Assembly (NCBI GenBank): GCA_022703625.1
Contig: JAKLDH010000006.1
Span: 1-47,561 of the forward strand
Source: Cyanobacteriota bacterium
GTDB taxonomy: Bacteria; Cyanobacteriota; Vampirovibrionia; Gastranaerophilales; UBA9971
DNA length: 47,561 bases
Direction of reading: 5' to 3'
Shown here: piece by piece, positions 32,775 to 41,960 of the stretch
Layout of the letters: every line of letters begins with the position of its first letter
How positions within the stretch are numbered: the first letter of the stretch is position 1
Notes under the pieces: model-generated
Database searches by the model: none
What the model was told of the DNA's origin: nothing
What the model saw: the letters and a program-made list of their open reading frames with translations, nothing else
Position numbers and translations under genes: made by a program

Positions 32775-35700
32775 TTGCTAAAAACAAAACGAAAAACATA
32801 CGGTAATACGTGGTGGGGGCAGGAGTTGGTAAATGTCCTGAAAGACATGGATTCTGACAGGCTGTCAAGAGGAAGAAGTCTTGCCAATAGAGGTTTTGTT
32901 GAAAATATCAGAGTTGTAAAAGGTAAAGTTACCGCAAAAGTGGAAAGTTCGGGCAACAGCTATTATTACAGCTACCCTTCTTCCTACAGGGTAAGCATTA
33001 AATTTGATGTATTCACAAAAGATGAAATTATAAGGATAAAACAGATTATTGCTGAGAACTCCTCTATTGCAGTTGAGCTTGGGATGGGTAATTTCCCTGA
33101 AAGCCTTCTGGGTGAACTTAAAAAAGAAAATATTGCACTCTTTCCTGAAAACTGGGAAGAGTTGGAGACAAAATGCACCTGCTATGACTTTGGATATGAA
33201 GATATATGCAAGCACCTTGCAGCTGTATTTTACCTGTTTGCAAATGAAGTAGACAAAGACCCTTTTCTCCTTTTTCAGCTAAAAGGGCTGAAAAAAACGG
33301 ATATGGTGAAAATGGCGGGAGTCAACACTGAATCTGCGCAAATCAAAACAATTTCAATGAGCGATAAATTTATAGAATTTTCCGAGTTAAAGCATAAAAA
33401 AGTTAATATAAATATTGATGATTTTGAATTTTCTTTCCCCAAATATGACATAAAACAGCTTTTATCATTGCTGGCTGAAAATCCGCCGTTTTATAATAGT
33501 GGGAATTTTAAAACTTTTATTGAGAATATCTTCAATTTTACTTCTTTAAAAATTGAAGATGCTTTCCCAGTTCTGCATGAAGAGCCTGAACTTATAAAAA
33601 ATGAATTCCAGCTTGAATATAACCCGGACTGGTATGTCTACCCAACAGGAACAGAATATTCATTTAAAATAATTCCTGACAAAGAAGCATCAGAAAAGGC
33701 AAAACAGGAAATTCTGGAAAAATTACAGGTTGAGAATCCAAAAAAGGTTGAGCTAATAAAATATAACCCGTACGGAAATAGTTTCTTTAATTACAAAATA
33801 AAAACATCACTAAAAAAATATAAAAAAACTGTTGTTTTACTACCCGCTCTTAATAATAAAACAGGCAACCTCAAGCTGGAAGCAAATCATGCCATCTGCC
33901 CTGACATTAATGGGCTGGGTTTTTACTATTTCTTAACAACTTCTGCCACAATTGACTACGATAAAGCCTCAAACAGCTTTGGTTTTCTGAATGTTTTATC
34001 TTCAATGGCTCTGGGATTAGTGAAGGCAAATCTGTTTATCCCTGAATTAGTCGCAGAAAAAAAAGAAAACAACTTTTCTATAAGATATATACCTGTTGTA
34101 AACGACAAGGTACAGGCTCAGATCGATAAATTAAAACAAATAATGCCCCAGCCTATGTGCAACAAAGGCGAGGAATTCCTTTCTGAAGACTCTGTTTTAG
34201 ACCTTTTATCGGCTTTTATAACCTATATAGTTAAAATAATTATTTCCCAGGAAAATAAAGAATATAAAGACAAAATAATATCAGTTTTTGCAATTAACGC
34301 AGTTTTTGAACCTGTTGATTTTAATGAAAAAAATACCCATAAAACCATTTTAAACTGGCTTGAAAAAATTTATATCAGTAAAAAAGAAATAGCTCCCGTA
34401 ATCAGGATTGAAGAGGCAGGCGATGAAAACTTTGGAATTTATGTAGATGTAATCAATAAAAAGAATGCTCTTGATCCGATAATCCCTGTTAATGAACTAT
34501 TCCCAAAGAAAAAATCAGAACAGGGTCATATGTATCTTCCCGAAATTTCAAGACAACTGATCATTGCAGGTCAGTATATGCCGGAATTAAAAACCATAAT
34601 TGACTCAAAAGGCAAGGAAATACCCACTTTGTCCCTAGAGCAAATGGCGCAAATATTAGTATCTACAGCGGGTATATTTGATGTTCTTGGTATTCAGATA
34701 ATCCTGCCTAAAGAGCTTAAAAAACTTGCATATCCATATTTACACGTAAAAGCAAAAGTCAGAAAATCGAATGAAACCGGTGTAGGCTATCTTAATCTTC
34801 ATGAAATGTTGGATTTTTCCTATGAAGTAGCTCTGGGAGACCAGTATATTCCTCTGAAAGACTTCCGCAAACTTGTAAAAGACACACAAGGGTTATTAAA
34901 ATACAAAGATCAGTACTTACTTTTAAAACCTGATGAAGTTAAAAATATTTTAAATAAGCTAAAAGAACCGCCACCGCAAATGTCATCATCAATGCAAGCT
35001 CTTTATACTGCCGTTACAGGTGAATACAAAGGAATAAAATTTGAAGCAGACGAGGCTTTAAAGAAAATTCTCGATGATTTTACTAAAATCGAAGATATTA
35101 CAACCCCTGAAGCCCTTAATGCAACACTGCGACCCTATCAGGAAAGAGGATATAAATGGCTTTATTCTAATGCCAAAAAGGGATTTGGTTCGTGTATAGC
35201 TGATGATATGGGGCTTGGCAAGACAATTCAAGTTATAACCCTTCTTCTGGAATACAAAAAACAAAATAAAACGCAGAAATCAGCTCTTGTAGTCTGTCCT
35301 ACAACACTTATCGGCAACTGGGAAAAAGAATGTCAGAAATTTGCCCCATCGCTTAACCTGAATATTTATCATGGTTCTGAAAGAGAATTAAACACTGAAA
35401 ACATTGATATTTTAATTACAAGTTATGGAACTTTCAGGCGTGATATAGAAAAATTTAATAAAAAAGACTGGAGTTTTCTGATAATAGATGAAGCCCAGAA
35501 TATTAAAAATTCTGAAACCCTGCAAACTAAAGCAGTAAAAGCATTAAAAGCTGATAATTATATAGCGATGACAGGTACGCCGGTTGAAAACAGGTTAACC
35601 GAACTCTGGAACATATTTGATTTTGTGAACAAGGGTTATCTTGGCAGCCTAACTCAATTCAAAACAGAATTATCTTCTCCGATAGAAAAATACAAGGACA

Positions 35701-36521
35701 AAGCAGTAATTGAAAAACTAAAAAAAGCTACGGCACCATTTATTTTAAGGCGATTAAAAACCGATAAAGCAATTATTTCTGATTTGCCGGATAAACTTAC
35801 TTTTGATGAATACTGCTATTTAACAAAGGAACAAGCGGCTGTTTACCAGAATATAGTTGACGATATAATGGGGCAGGTAGAGCATTCCGGTGGTATTCAG
35901 CGAAAAGGTTTAATTTTTAAGTTAATAACCTCGCTAAAGCAGATATGCAACCATCCGGTGCATTTTGCTAAAAAGGGAAATATTGAATCAGAATCCTCTG
36001 GTAAATCCGCCAAAATGCTTACTATCCTCGAAAACATTCTTGACAACAGAGAAAAAGCTATAATATTCACCCAATACAAAGAAATGGGCGATATTCTTCA
36101 GGAGATAATCAAAAAAGAGCTTAAAGAAGAAGCTATATTCTTCCATGGTGGAATTACAAGGACAAAAAGAGATGAAATGGTCAATTCTTTCCAGAATGAC
36201 AGGAAAACAAAGTTGATGATAATTTCCTTAAAAGCCGGCGGAACAGGTTTAAATCTTACAGAAGCATCAAACGTTATTCACTATGACCTGTGGTGGAATC
36301 CAGCCGTTGAAAATCAGGCAACCGACCGAGCATACAGAATAGGTCAGGATAAAAATGTTATGGTTCACAGGCTTATTACTCTTGGAACTTTTGAAGAAAA
36401 GATTGACGAAATAATAAAATCCAAGAAAGAACTTGCTGACCTGACTGTTTCAACAGGTGAAAGCTGGATTACAGAAATGTCTAACAAAGATTTAAGAGAT
36501 ATATTCACGCTTTACAAGTAA
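32775..36521 (+). CDS. SWIM zinc-finger SNF2-family helicase
   Basis: 1248 residues from a TTG start supported by GGGGAG seven bases upstream. The N-terminus (TYGNTWWGQELVNVL) and a SWIM zinc finger near residue 134 (CTCYDFGYEDICKHL, CxC...CxH) are typical of bacterial SWIM-SNF2 proteins. A long middle region precedes the helicase core: DDMGLGKT (about 809), DEAQ (about 905), and a C-terminal lobe with SLKAGGTGLNL and DRAYRIGQ. It is a DNA translocase. Neither a chromosomal repair role nor a link to the CBASS next door is shown, although SNF2 proteins occur in defence islands. Its 3' end overlaps the Cap5 gene by 17 bp. Confidence 0.9.
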   Translation: MLKTKRKTYGNTWWGQELVNVLKDMDSDRLSRGRSLANRGFVENIRVVKGKVTAKVESSGNSYYYSYPSSYRVSIKFDVFTKDEIIRIKQIIAENSSIAVELGMGNFPESLLGELKKENIALFPENWEELETKCTCYDFGYEDICKHLAAVFYLFANEVDKDPFLLFQLKGLKKTDMVKMAGVNTESAQIKTISMSDKFIEFSELKHKKVNINIDDFEFSFPKYDIKQLLSLLAENPPFYNSGNFKTFIENIFNFTSLKIEDAFPVLHEEPELIKNEFQLEYNPDWYVYPTGTEYSFKIIPDKEASEKAKQEILEKLQVENPKKVELIKYNPYGNSFFNYKIKTSLKKYKKTVVLLPALNNKTGNLKLEANHAICPDINGLGFYYFLTTSATIDYDKASNSFGFLNVLSSMALGLVKANLFIPELVAEKKENNFSIRYIPVVNDKVQAQIDKLKQIMPQPMCNKGEEFLSEDSVLDLLSAFITYIVKIIISQENKEYKDKIISVFAINAVFEPVDFNEKNTHKTILNWLEKIYISKKEIAPVIRIEEAGDENFGIYVDVINKKNALDPIIPVNELFPKKKSEQGHMYLPEISRQLIIAGQYMPELKTIIDSKGKEIPTLSLEQMAQILVSTAGIFDVLGIQIILPKELKKLAYPYLHVKAKVRKSNETGVGYLNLHEMLDFSYEVALGDQYIPLKDFRKLVKDTQGLLKYKDQYLLLKPDEVKNILNKLKEPPPQMSSSMQALYTAVTGEYKGIKFEADEALKKILDDFTKIEDITTPEALNATLRPYQERGYKWLYSNAKKGFGSCIADDMGLGKTIQVITLLLEYKKQNKTQKSALVVCPTTLIGNWEKECQKFAPSLNLNIYHGSERELNTENIDILITSYGTFRRDIEKFNKKDWSFLIIDEAQNIKNSETLQTKAVKALKADNYIAMTGTPVENRLTELWNIFDFVNKGYLGSLTQFKTELSSPIEKYKDKAVIEKLKKATAPFILRRLKTDKAIISDLPDKLTFDEYCYLTKEQAAVYQNIVDDIMGQVEHSGGIQRKGLIFKLITSLKQICNHPVHFAKKGNIESESSGKSAKMLTILENILDNREKAIIFTQYKEMGDILQEIIKKELKEEAIFFHGGITRTKRDEMVNSFQNDRKTKLMIISLKAGGTGLNLTEASNVIHYDLWWNPAVENQATDRAYRIGQDKNVMVHRLITLGTFEEKIDEIIKSKKELADLTVSTGESWITEMSNKDLRDIFTLYK

Positions 36522-37656
36522 TGCTTAATGATGGTGTTATGTCAAAAGCATAAACAAATCCGCCACAATCTTTATTTTGGTCATATAATCTAAAAGGCAA
36601 GTCTGCTTTTGACATCCAAATCCGTCCTATTTCAACTGCGACTGCAACAGGAACAGCAGGAAACAGATTAATCATTGTATTTTCGCCGTGAGCAGCTTTT
36701 ATAAGATTCACTAACTTTTTAAATTCGTCTCTAAACAAGGATAACTGCTCACTGCTTTTAAGAAAATCGTTATATGGATTTTCAATTGTCATTGTCCAGA
36801 TAGAAACATCATCTCCTAAAACCTCCTGAATTCTGGAATTATTGATTGTTGCACTCAGGGAAAGATTTAGGGCAACTTTTTGATAAATTTGTCCTGGTTT
36901 TTGGACAATAAATTTGAAATTTTCCGGTGCATTCTGCCATAACCAGTTTTGTGGTTCTCTATGAAGTTGATAAACTTCGGCGGGGTGAATATCCATAAGA
37001 AGTTTGCCTAAATAAATCAGTAAAGGTTGAGGGGCTAAGGCAAAAATAGAGAAATGATTTATATCACCTTTAAGAATCTTAGGTTTTATAAGGTCTTCAT
37101 ACTGTTTAGTAAGATGTTCTTTCTCTATAAGCCAATAATTTTGTGAAGAATCTCTAAAACTGCTGTTTTTCAGGCTTAATTCTATGGCAGGTTTTTCTGC
37201 TGGGTACCAGCTTGGTGACAATGCAGAAATAACCTTATTCCAGTTAACATTAGGATTTTGTTGCCCTATATTTGCACCATACATTAGCACATGACTTTGG
37301 TTTTCAGGAAGTAGCGAAGTTACAAGCTCAATTCTTTGCTCATGTTTTCTCTTCATCTCAAAAAGTCTTTCAGGGGGGTGCCCAGTAACATCGTGTTTAT
37401 CAACAAGCCTGTGGTGTTCATCGCAAAGTAGAATAATATTTGAAATATCCTTACATAATAATTCAGATGATTCCGCATCACCTCTGGGACCGTTTGGGCT
37501 ATCGGCTATTATATGTGAGTGATAAGCAATATTAAATTCATTTTTAGTTAAATCGTCTATCCACAAGGGTTTATTACAGCCTTCATACTGGCATCTGCCT
37601 GCCGATTTGCCCCAAAGTAGCATTCTTATATTTGTTGGGATTTCTGAATTCGACAT
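36505..37656 (-). CDS. cap5: Cap5 effector: HNH endonuclease-SAVED fusion
   Basis: 383 residues. The N-terminal HNH domain has Cys22/Cys27 (CQYEGC), His46/His48 (HSHIIA) and Cys78/His81-His82 (LCDEHHRLVDKH). The remaining part is a SAVED domain (about 160-380) with the FSIFALAPQPLLIYLGKLL strand-helix. In characterised type II-short CBASS the SAVED domain binds the cyclic nucleotide from the CD-NTase and the HNH domain then degrades DNA. The gene follows the E2 gene by 10 bp with an AAAGGA site. The catalytic His and zinc ligands look intact, so the effector should be active. Confidence 0.9.
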   Translation of the reverse strand: MSNSEIPTNIRMLLWGKSAGRCQYEGCNKPLWIDDLTKNEFNIAYHSHIIADSPNGPRGDAESSELLCKDISNIILLCDEHHRLVDKHDVTGHPPERLFEMKRKHEQRIELVTSLLPENQSHVLMYGANIGQQNPNVNWNKVISALSPSWYPAEKPAIELSLKNSSFRDSSQNYWLIEKEHLTKQYEDLIKPKILKGDINHFSIFALAPQPLLIYLGKLLMDIHPAEVYQLHREPQNWLWQNAPENFKFIVQKPGQIYQKVALNLSLSATINNSRIQEVLGDDVSIWTMTIENPYNDFLKSSEQLSLFRDEFKKLVNLIKAAHGENTMINLFPAVPVAVAVEIGRIWMSKADLPFRLYDQNKDCGGFVYAFDITPSLSITCKA

Positions 37657-37666
37657 ATATATTCCT

Positions 37667-38323
37667 TTATAAATTAAAAATAATTACAAGATCTTTTCTA
37701 AAATCGAAGTTTGAATCTTTCATTTTTATTAAAATGTCACCATGACAGTTGCGTAGTCTCTTGCCACTTCCACATGGGCAGTCGTGATGCCCCCTAAACT
37801 TAGTGAAAGCAAGAAAACCTAATAATTTAATAACTTCATCATCCGATTCAACTTGAAATTTTTCTTTATAATACTGAAAAATCCCTTCTGTGCCGTGAGC
37901 AAGTTCGCCGTAAGGCATTTCCCCAAATTTTTGCTTGTGGCAAAACGAGTAAAGAAAAGGGACAACAAGATTTTTTATAAAGCCAAATAATGTGGGCTGC
38001 TTTTTAAACTTGTCTTGTACCTCAAAATTAGCACCCAGACAAAATTTTCCGATAGAAGTATAAATATGATTGTCCATACTTAATGGTATCCGTCCCCCTG
38101 TCTCTTTTACTACCGGTAATTTGTCAGGGTAATCAGCAGGAATTTCTATTTCAATGCTAAAAGTGTCCTGAATTTGATTTTTGTTATCATAGACAGCATC
38201 AAAACTTAAATTGCCTCTGATAATGCAGGTGCCCTCCTCTTCTTTTTTTTTTATAAAAAGGTCTGGACAATTTTCCTTCACTTCCGTAAATTCGGATATT
38301 ATTCTTGAAAAATTTTCTACCAT
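37667..38323 (-). CDS. CBASS E2-like (UBC fold) protein with C-terminal CPCGSGK motif
   Basis: 218 residues from the ATG at 38323, which overlaps the CD-NTase stop; the frame extends to a TTG four codons earlier. The E2-like fold is seen in IEIEIPADYPDKLP and the catalytic segment NHIYTSIGKFCLG, with the presumed catalytic Cys95. No E1 or JAB gene is present, so this is the type II-short arrangement, in which an E2 alone modifies the CD-NTase or its partner. The last 40 residues carry HDCPCGSGKRLRNCHG, a SEC-C-like zinc motif that may bind protein or metal. That appendage is the unusual part. Confidence 0.85.
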   Translation of the reverse strand: MVENFSRIISEFTEVKENCPDLFIKKKEEEGTCIIRGNLSFDAVYDNKNQIQDTFSIEIEIPADYPDKLPVVKETGGRIPLSMDNHIYTSIGKFCLGANFEVQDKFKKQPTLFGFIKNLVVPFLYSFCHKQKFGEMPYGELAHGTEGIFQYYKEKFQVESDDEVIKLLGFLAFTKFRGHHDCPCGSGKRLRNCHGDILIKMKDSNFDFRKDLVIIFNL

Positions 38324-39543
38324 TCTGGGCACCAAGGTTTTGCCGGAAGCTCAGACTTTATTATATTAACCTGAAGAGGTTTACTGTGATTTGAAGCAAC
38401 TATAGAGCCTAAAATATCTGAACCTTTTACTGCTTCATTAATAACTCGCTCACCTATACAGCCTTCAAAGGTTTTTTGTAAAATTTGTGGGTTAGTCTGG
38501 TTTAAAATGTCCAATAAATCTTCCCTCAACCATGAAACCCAGTGGAAAAATGCTTTAGCCCGGGCGTGATTATCTTCGTGCCAATATTCAGCAAAATTTT
38601 CTTGCGGGTTCACAGGGTTTAAAATTTCCCATTTATCTCCCCTGCGGGTTATAAGGTTCCGTTCAGCCAGAGCTTCATCAATAACATACCTAAGTTCAAG
38701 CAGGCTTGAATGGGTCTGCAGTTTTTCTGTTATATTTTTAAGCGCAGTGTATGTATCTTCTTCCTGTTCGTAAAGATGTGCTGCCAAAGTGGTAATTATT
38801 ATTGATATAGGCTTATTTTCTTCATTTGGCTGCCCTGCAAATCTTAAATCCCTGTGACGTTTTAAAATCTGTATAGCTCTTTGTAAAGGAGTTTTAACCC
38901 TATAATCAGGCACCTCATCAATGGAGTTATAAATTCCCTGATTCATTCTGCTCTCAAATATAGTCTGCTTCTGTGCTTTCGCTATCCGCTCAAAAGCAAT
39001 CTTTTTTCTCTCGTCAAACCATTGTGCATAACCTCTCGGATTACTTGAAAGCCAGGAATATTGACTATCCTCTGATTTATGAGTGATAGCAATAGGTTCG
39101 TTAGGCAGAGATGAAATTTCCTGCGCCGATGGAAGAATGTCCATATGAAAACCAACACCGTCTTCCTCTGCATATTCTAATGTCCAACAACGTTTTCCTT
39201 CACCATCCATTAGCTTCTTGTACATTTCATTCTCTGCTAATCTGCTGCCTACCGTCTGTTTTAGGTCTTTTGCATCCATTTGAGCCATATCCAGTGGCAA
39301 TTCACAGACTAAATCCAAATCATAACTCGCTTCTTTCGCTTTTTTAATAGGTCTAACAACTGTACCCAGTCTGATAGAACCTTGTGGATAAATTTCCGTT
39401 CCATCGCATAAGCCATCTTGAAGCCATTTGCCGACATCTCCATATCTTTTAACAGCCTGTCGAAATTTTGACTCGGGAATGTCCAATGCATTTGAAATTC
39501 CCTCAAGTAACCTGTTGTATTGTTGTTCTTTTTGATTTAGCAA
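38317..39543 (-). CDS. CBASS CD-NTase (cyclic oligonucleotide synthase)
   Basis: 408 residues from a TTG start with AGGAGG placed eight bases upstream. The nucleotidyltransferase core has GSIRLGTVVRP (Gly55-Ser56), DLD (Asp75, Asp77) and a third acid, Asp135 (HMDILPS), so the catalytic triad is intact. Similarity to clade D/G CD-NTases is inferred from the YPQGSIRLGTVVRP/YDLDLVCELP pattern; the product (a cyclic di- or trinucleotide) is unknown. The C-terminus ends PAKPWCPEW rather than in the terminal Gly familiar from E1-E2 type II systems. The stop overlaps the E2 start, so the two are co-translated. Confidence 0.88.
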   Translation of the reverse strand: MLNQKEQQYNRLLEGISNALDIPESKFRQAVKRYGDVGKWLQDGLCDGTEIYPQGSIRLGTVVRPIKKAKEASYDLDLVCELPLDMAQMDAKDLKQTVGSRLAENEMYKKLMDGEGKRCWTLEYAEEDGVGFHMDILPSAQEISSLPNEPIAITHKSEDSQYSWLSSNPRGYAQWFDERKKIAFERIAKAQKQTIFESRMNQGIYNSIDEVPDYRVKTPLQRAIQILKRHRDLRFAGQPNEENKPISIIITTLAAHLYEQEEDTYTALKNITEKLQTHSSLLELRYVIDEALAERNLITRRGDKWEILNPVNPQENFAEYWHEDNHARAKAFFHWVSWLREDLLDILNQTNPQILQKTFEGCIGERVINEAVKGSDILGSIVASNHSKPLQVNIIKSELPAKPWCPEW

Positions 39544-39664
39544 GGTCTTCTCCTCCTACTTAACACTTCACCTATTTTATAACATGTGGTAACATAATTA
39601 TGTGACCATGATTTTATGGTAACATATGTTTGTGACATCTGCAACCCATGTTTAGGAAAATATT
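39544..39664. promoter_or_regulatory. CBASS/capH divergent promoter with tandem dyad operators
   Basis: Two related 22-bp dyads lie between the divergent operons: one at 39587-39608 (TGGTAACATAA/TTATGTGACCA, one mismatch in the dyad) and one at 39617-39638 (the TGGTAACATA half is identical, the second half TGTGACA is weaker). They start exactly 30 bp apart, nearly three helical turns. This is the layout expected for cooperative dimer binding by the adjacent XRE repressor, shutting off both CBASS and its own gene. Confidence 0.7.
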
Positions 39665-39976
39665 ATGGAAAAAAAAGAGAACGCTTTAGGTTTAAGGATT
39701 CAGGAACTCCGAAAAGAAAAAGAATTATCTCAGGCAGACCTTGCTAAAAAAGCAAAAATAGCGAGGACATTAATAACTATGATTGAATCAGGACAAAGAT
39801 ATCCCTCTGAAGACGCATTAGATAAAATAATAGAAGCACTGGACGTTTCCAAAGAGGATGTGTTTACTGAAGAAGTAAAAAAGCAGTATCGTGAAAAGCT
39901 CGATACTTATTTGGAAAATGCAAACGCAGAAACTATAATCAAAGCCTACAGGAAGATTTCGCAAGATGACAAGTAA
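39665..39976 (+). CDS. capH: CapH-like XRE repressor
   Basis: 103 residues. HTH_3 domain (LGLRIQELRKEKELSQADLA, KKAKIARTLITMIESGQRYP, DALDKIIEALDVSKEDVF) and a short C-terminal helical part. It overlaps the peptidase gene by 11 bp. The pair XRE-ImmA/IrrE divergent from a CBASS operon matches the CapH/CapP regulatory pair, in which CapH represses CBASS and is cut by CapP when ssDNA accumulates. The CBASS link is from adjacency and the operators in between; the ssDNA trigger is family knowledge. Confidence 0.8.
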   Translation: MEKKENALGLRIQELRKEKELSQADLAKKAKIARTLITMIESGQRYPSEDALDKIIEALDVSKEDVFTEEVKKQYREKLDTYLENANAETIIKAYRKISQDDK

Positions 39977-40856
39977 TCCTTATTTTTTCAGAGACCAGAA
40001 TATTATTAATCACAGCAATAAATTATTGATTGAAACCGTTGGTACAGATGATCTTCCTATTAATGTTTTTGACATTCCTGAGTATTTAGACATAAATTTT
40101 GAATTTACTTCTGAAAAATTTAAGAGTGCTAAGGAATTAGGGTTAACAGAAATAATAAATGACAAGTTTTATATATACCTTAATGCAAATGTTTTTGGGA
40201 ATTCTATAGAGGAAGCTAAAAAAGACACAACACAGTGGAGAAGATGCAGATTTACACTTGCGCATGAACTTGGTCACTGTTTTTTGCCAAATCATATAGA
40301 CGTCAATATTCAGAAAAATTTTCAGGAAGATTCTGTCAATTCTTTAAAAAATTCATATTTAAAGCAAAAAGAAGTAGAAGCTGACGGTTTTGCCTCAGAA
40401 TTATTAATCCCCTCAAAAACCGTTAATAAAAGTTTTCTGGATGATAGCAAAAATCTTTTTAAAAATGCAAAAATATTAAGCGAAACTTATGATGTCTCAT
40501 TGCAGGTTGCAATAATGCAGTTAATTTCCTTAAGCACCGCCAATATTTGTGTCTGTGTGTTTAGCAGCCCTTATAACGGTAAAATTATTTCCTACAAGCC
40601 TGCAGACAGCTTTAGATATTATGGTAACGGTGCAAGAATTGAAGTCAAAACTGAAGTTCCACAGAATTCAATCGCTAAAAAACTTTTAAATGGCGACTTG
40701 CGTCAGGAAGGCATTCCGAATACGCTAGATATTTATTATTGGTTCCCTGAATTTAGGGGAAGCGATGAAGCAAAATTAACAGAATGCTCTGTTCACTTCA
40801 ATCACTATATACTTACTTATTTGGAAATAACTGATACAAGCATATATGGGTACTAA
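39966..40856 (+). CDS. capP: CapP-like ImmA/IrrE metallopeptidase
   Basis: 296 residues. The zinc peptidase motif HELGH (His100, Glu101, His104) and the downstream EADGFASELLIP (Glu138) match the ImmA/IrrE/CapP family, in which three ligands bind zinc. The C-terminal half (about 200-296) is a separate domain that in relatives senses the trigger. It is coupled to the repressor gene and should act as the derepression switch for the CBASS operon. Confidence 0.85.
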   Translation: MTSNPYFFRDQNIINHSNKLLIETVGTDDLPINVFDIPEYLDINFEFTSEKFKSAKELGLTEIINDKFYIYLNANVFGNSIEEAKKDTTQWRRCRFTLAHELGHCFLPNHIDVNIQKNFQEDSVNSLKNSYLKQKEVEADGFASELLIPSKTVNKSFLDDSKNLFKNAKILSETYDVSLQVAIMQLISLSTANICVCVFSSPYNGKIISYKPADSFRYYGNGARIEVKTEVPQNSIAKKLLNGDLRQEGIPNTLDIYYWFPEFRGSDEAKLTECSVHFNHYILTYLEITDTSIYGY

Positions 40857-40897
40857 AAATCAGCTCATAGTTCCTGATATTTCATCTCAAACTAACT

Positions 40898-40931
40898 GTC
40901 TCTTTACAGAGCGGGTTTTTTATTTTTTATG
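40898..40931 (+). terminator. Possible weak terminator after capP
   Basis: CTCT-TTAC-AGAG (40900-40911) forms a 4-bp stem, followed by GCGGG and a T-rich stretch (40916-40929) downstream of the peptidase gene. The stem is short, so this is only a plausible rho-independent terminator. Confidence 0.35.
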
Positions 40932-40975
40932 AAATAATTAAAATATGAAAAATAAAAATTTAAAAGGCTGAAGGG

Positions 40976-41278
40976 ATGATACCTCAAACTATAAATCAAT
41001 GGAATCTTAATATAATAAGAGAATTATTAGTAAAATGATATTATGAATCGGAATTATTTGACTTTAAAGAAATGTTACCCGGGTCAAAAGATGATCCTAA
41101 AAAAGAAAGATTGAAAAAACGTGTTGCGCCTTTGCCAATAATAATGCGCAATATTATATTAATTTACAAAATGATACTGATATATATTTCTCAAAAGTTT
41201 TTTGTTATTCTCTCCATCAATTAATGATAATAATGGTTTTAAATATTTTTCGCTTGCATATTGAATATTCATAAGAAG
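40976..41278 (+). pseudogene. Decayed AlbA_2/Schlafen-AAA4-type regulator remnant
   Basis: From an ATG at 40976 the frame reads MIPQTINQWNLNIIRELLVK, then a stop (41036-41038), then YYESELFDFKEMLPG, GSKDDPKKERLKK; a +1 shift near 41120 continues with CCAFANNNAQ. The conserved ESExFDFK and VCAFAN elements are those of AlbA_2 (divergent AAA_4) proteins. One stop, one frameshift and loss of similarity beyond about 41160 show decay. The 40857-41372 gap holds nothing else I can support. Such domains are common in defence islands. Confidence 0.6.
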
Positions 41279-41372
41279 TTTACCATTTTCTTACACATAA
41301 ACATTATGCGCTATCTAATTATAAATTTCTTTCCAATTTTCTTAAATTTCTAGGTATAATTGCAACTTAGGA

Positions 41373-41960
41373 TTAAATACTTACTGGTTCAGGTATTTTA
41401 AACGTATTTTCTTTTTCTTTTAAATTCAATCTGTTATAAATATCTTTAAGCTTTTCAACTACAAATTTCGGATCGCTACATGCCCATTGAACTGCTTTTG
41501 CCGCTTCCTGAGGAGAGATTACTCCGTTATAAACTTCTATGCAATCCTGAAAAATTAACCAGGCAAGGAATTTGCCTTTCGTAATCTTGCCGCTGGGATC
41601 AATCTGGTCGATTATACGCCCGCAAGGTCCTGCTTCCAGCGTTGATATTGCGCCGTCGTTATCTTTATCGAGAGAGTTTATATAAACGCCCGCAAATGCA
41701 AGTCCATACTCAATGTCCATCTCGCCTGTTTCCTCGCTGACTTCCAGGTAAGGAATATAAGCTGTCGCAAGAGTTTCAAGAGCAGTGTTTTTAAGAACAT
41801 TATCAGGCGTTAAATTTCCCTGAAGAAATTTTTTAGTGTTTTCTTCGGCAATTTTACGACCTTCATTAATGTATTTTATAACATTAGCCGCCGCATTAGC
41901 GCCTCTGCCTTCAGGCGTTTCAGAATTATAATCGCCGCATAAATTGTTAATCAATAACAT
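41373..41960 (-). CDS. EF-hand calcium-binding protein, possible type I secretion substrate
   Basis: 195 residues. A canonical EF-hand loop DKDNDGAISTLE (98-109, Asp/Asn/Asp at 1, 3, 5 and Glu at 12) is followed by a degenerate second loop starting DPSGKITKGK (121). The rest is helical with no signal peptide and no membrane helix. The lack of a Sec signal and the neighbouring type I exporter make export by that system possible. The C-terminus (TFKIPEPVSI) is not an RTX repeat region, so this remains inference. Confidence 0.6.
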   Translation of the reverse strand: MLLINNLCGDYNSETPEGRGANAAANVIKYINEGRKIAEENTKKFLQGNLTPDNVLKNTALETLATAYIPYLEVSEETGEMDIEYGLAFAGVYINSLDKDNDGAISTLEAGPCGRIIDQIDPSGKITKGKFLAWLIFQDCIEVYNGVISPQEAAKAVQWACSDPKFVVEKLKDIYNRLNLKEKENTFKIPEPVSI

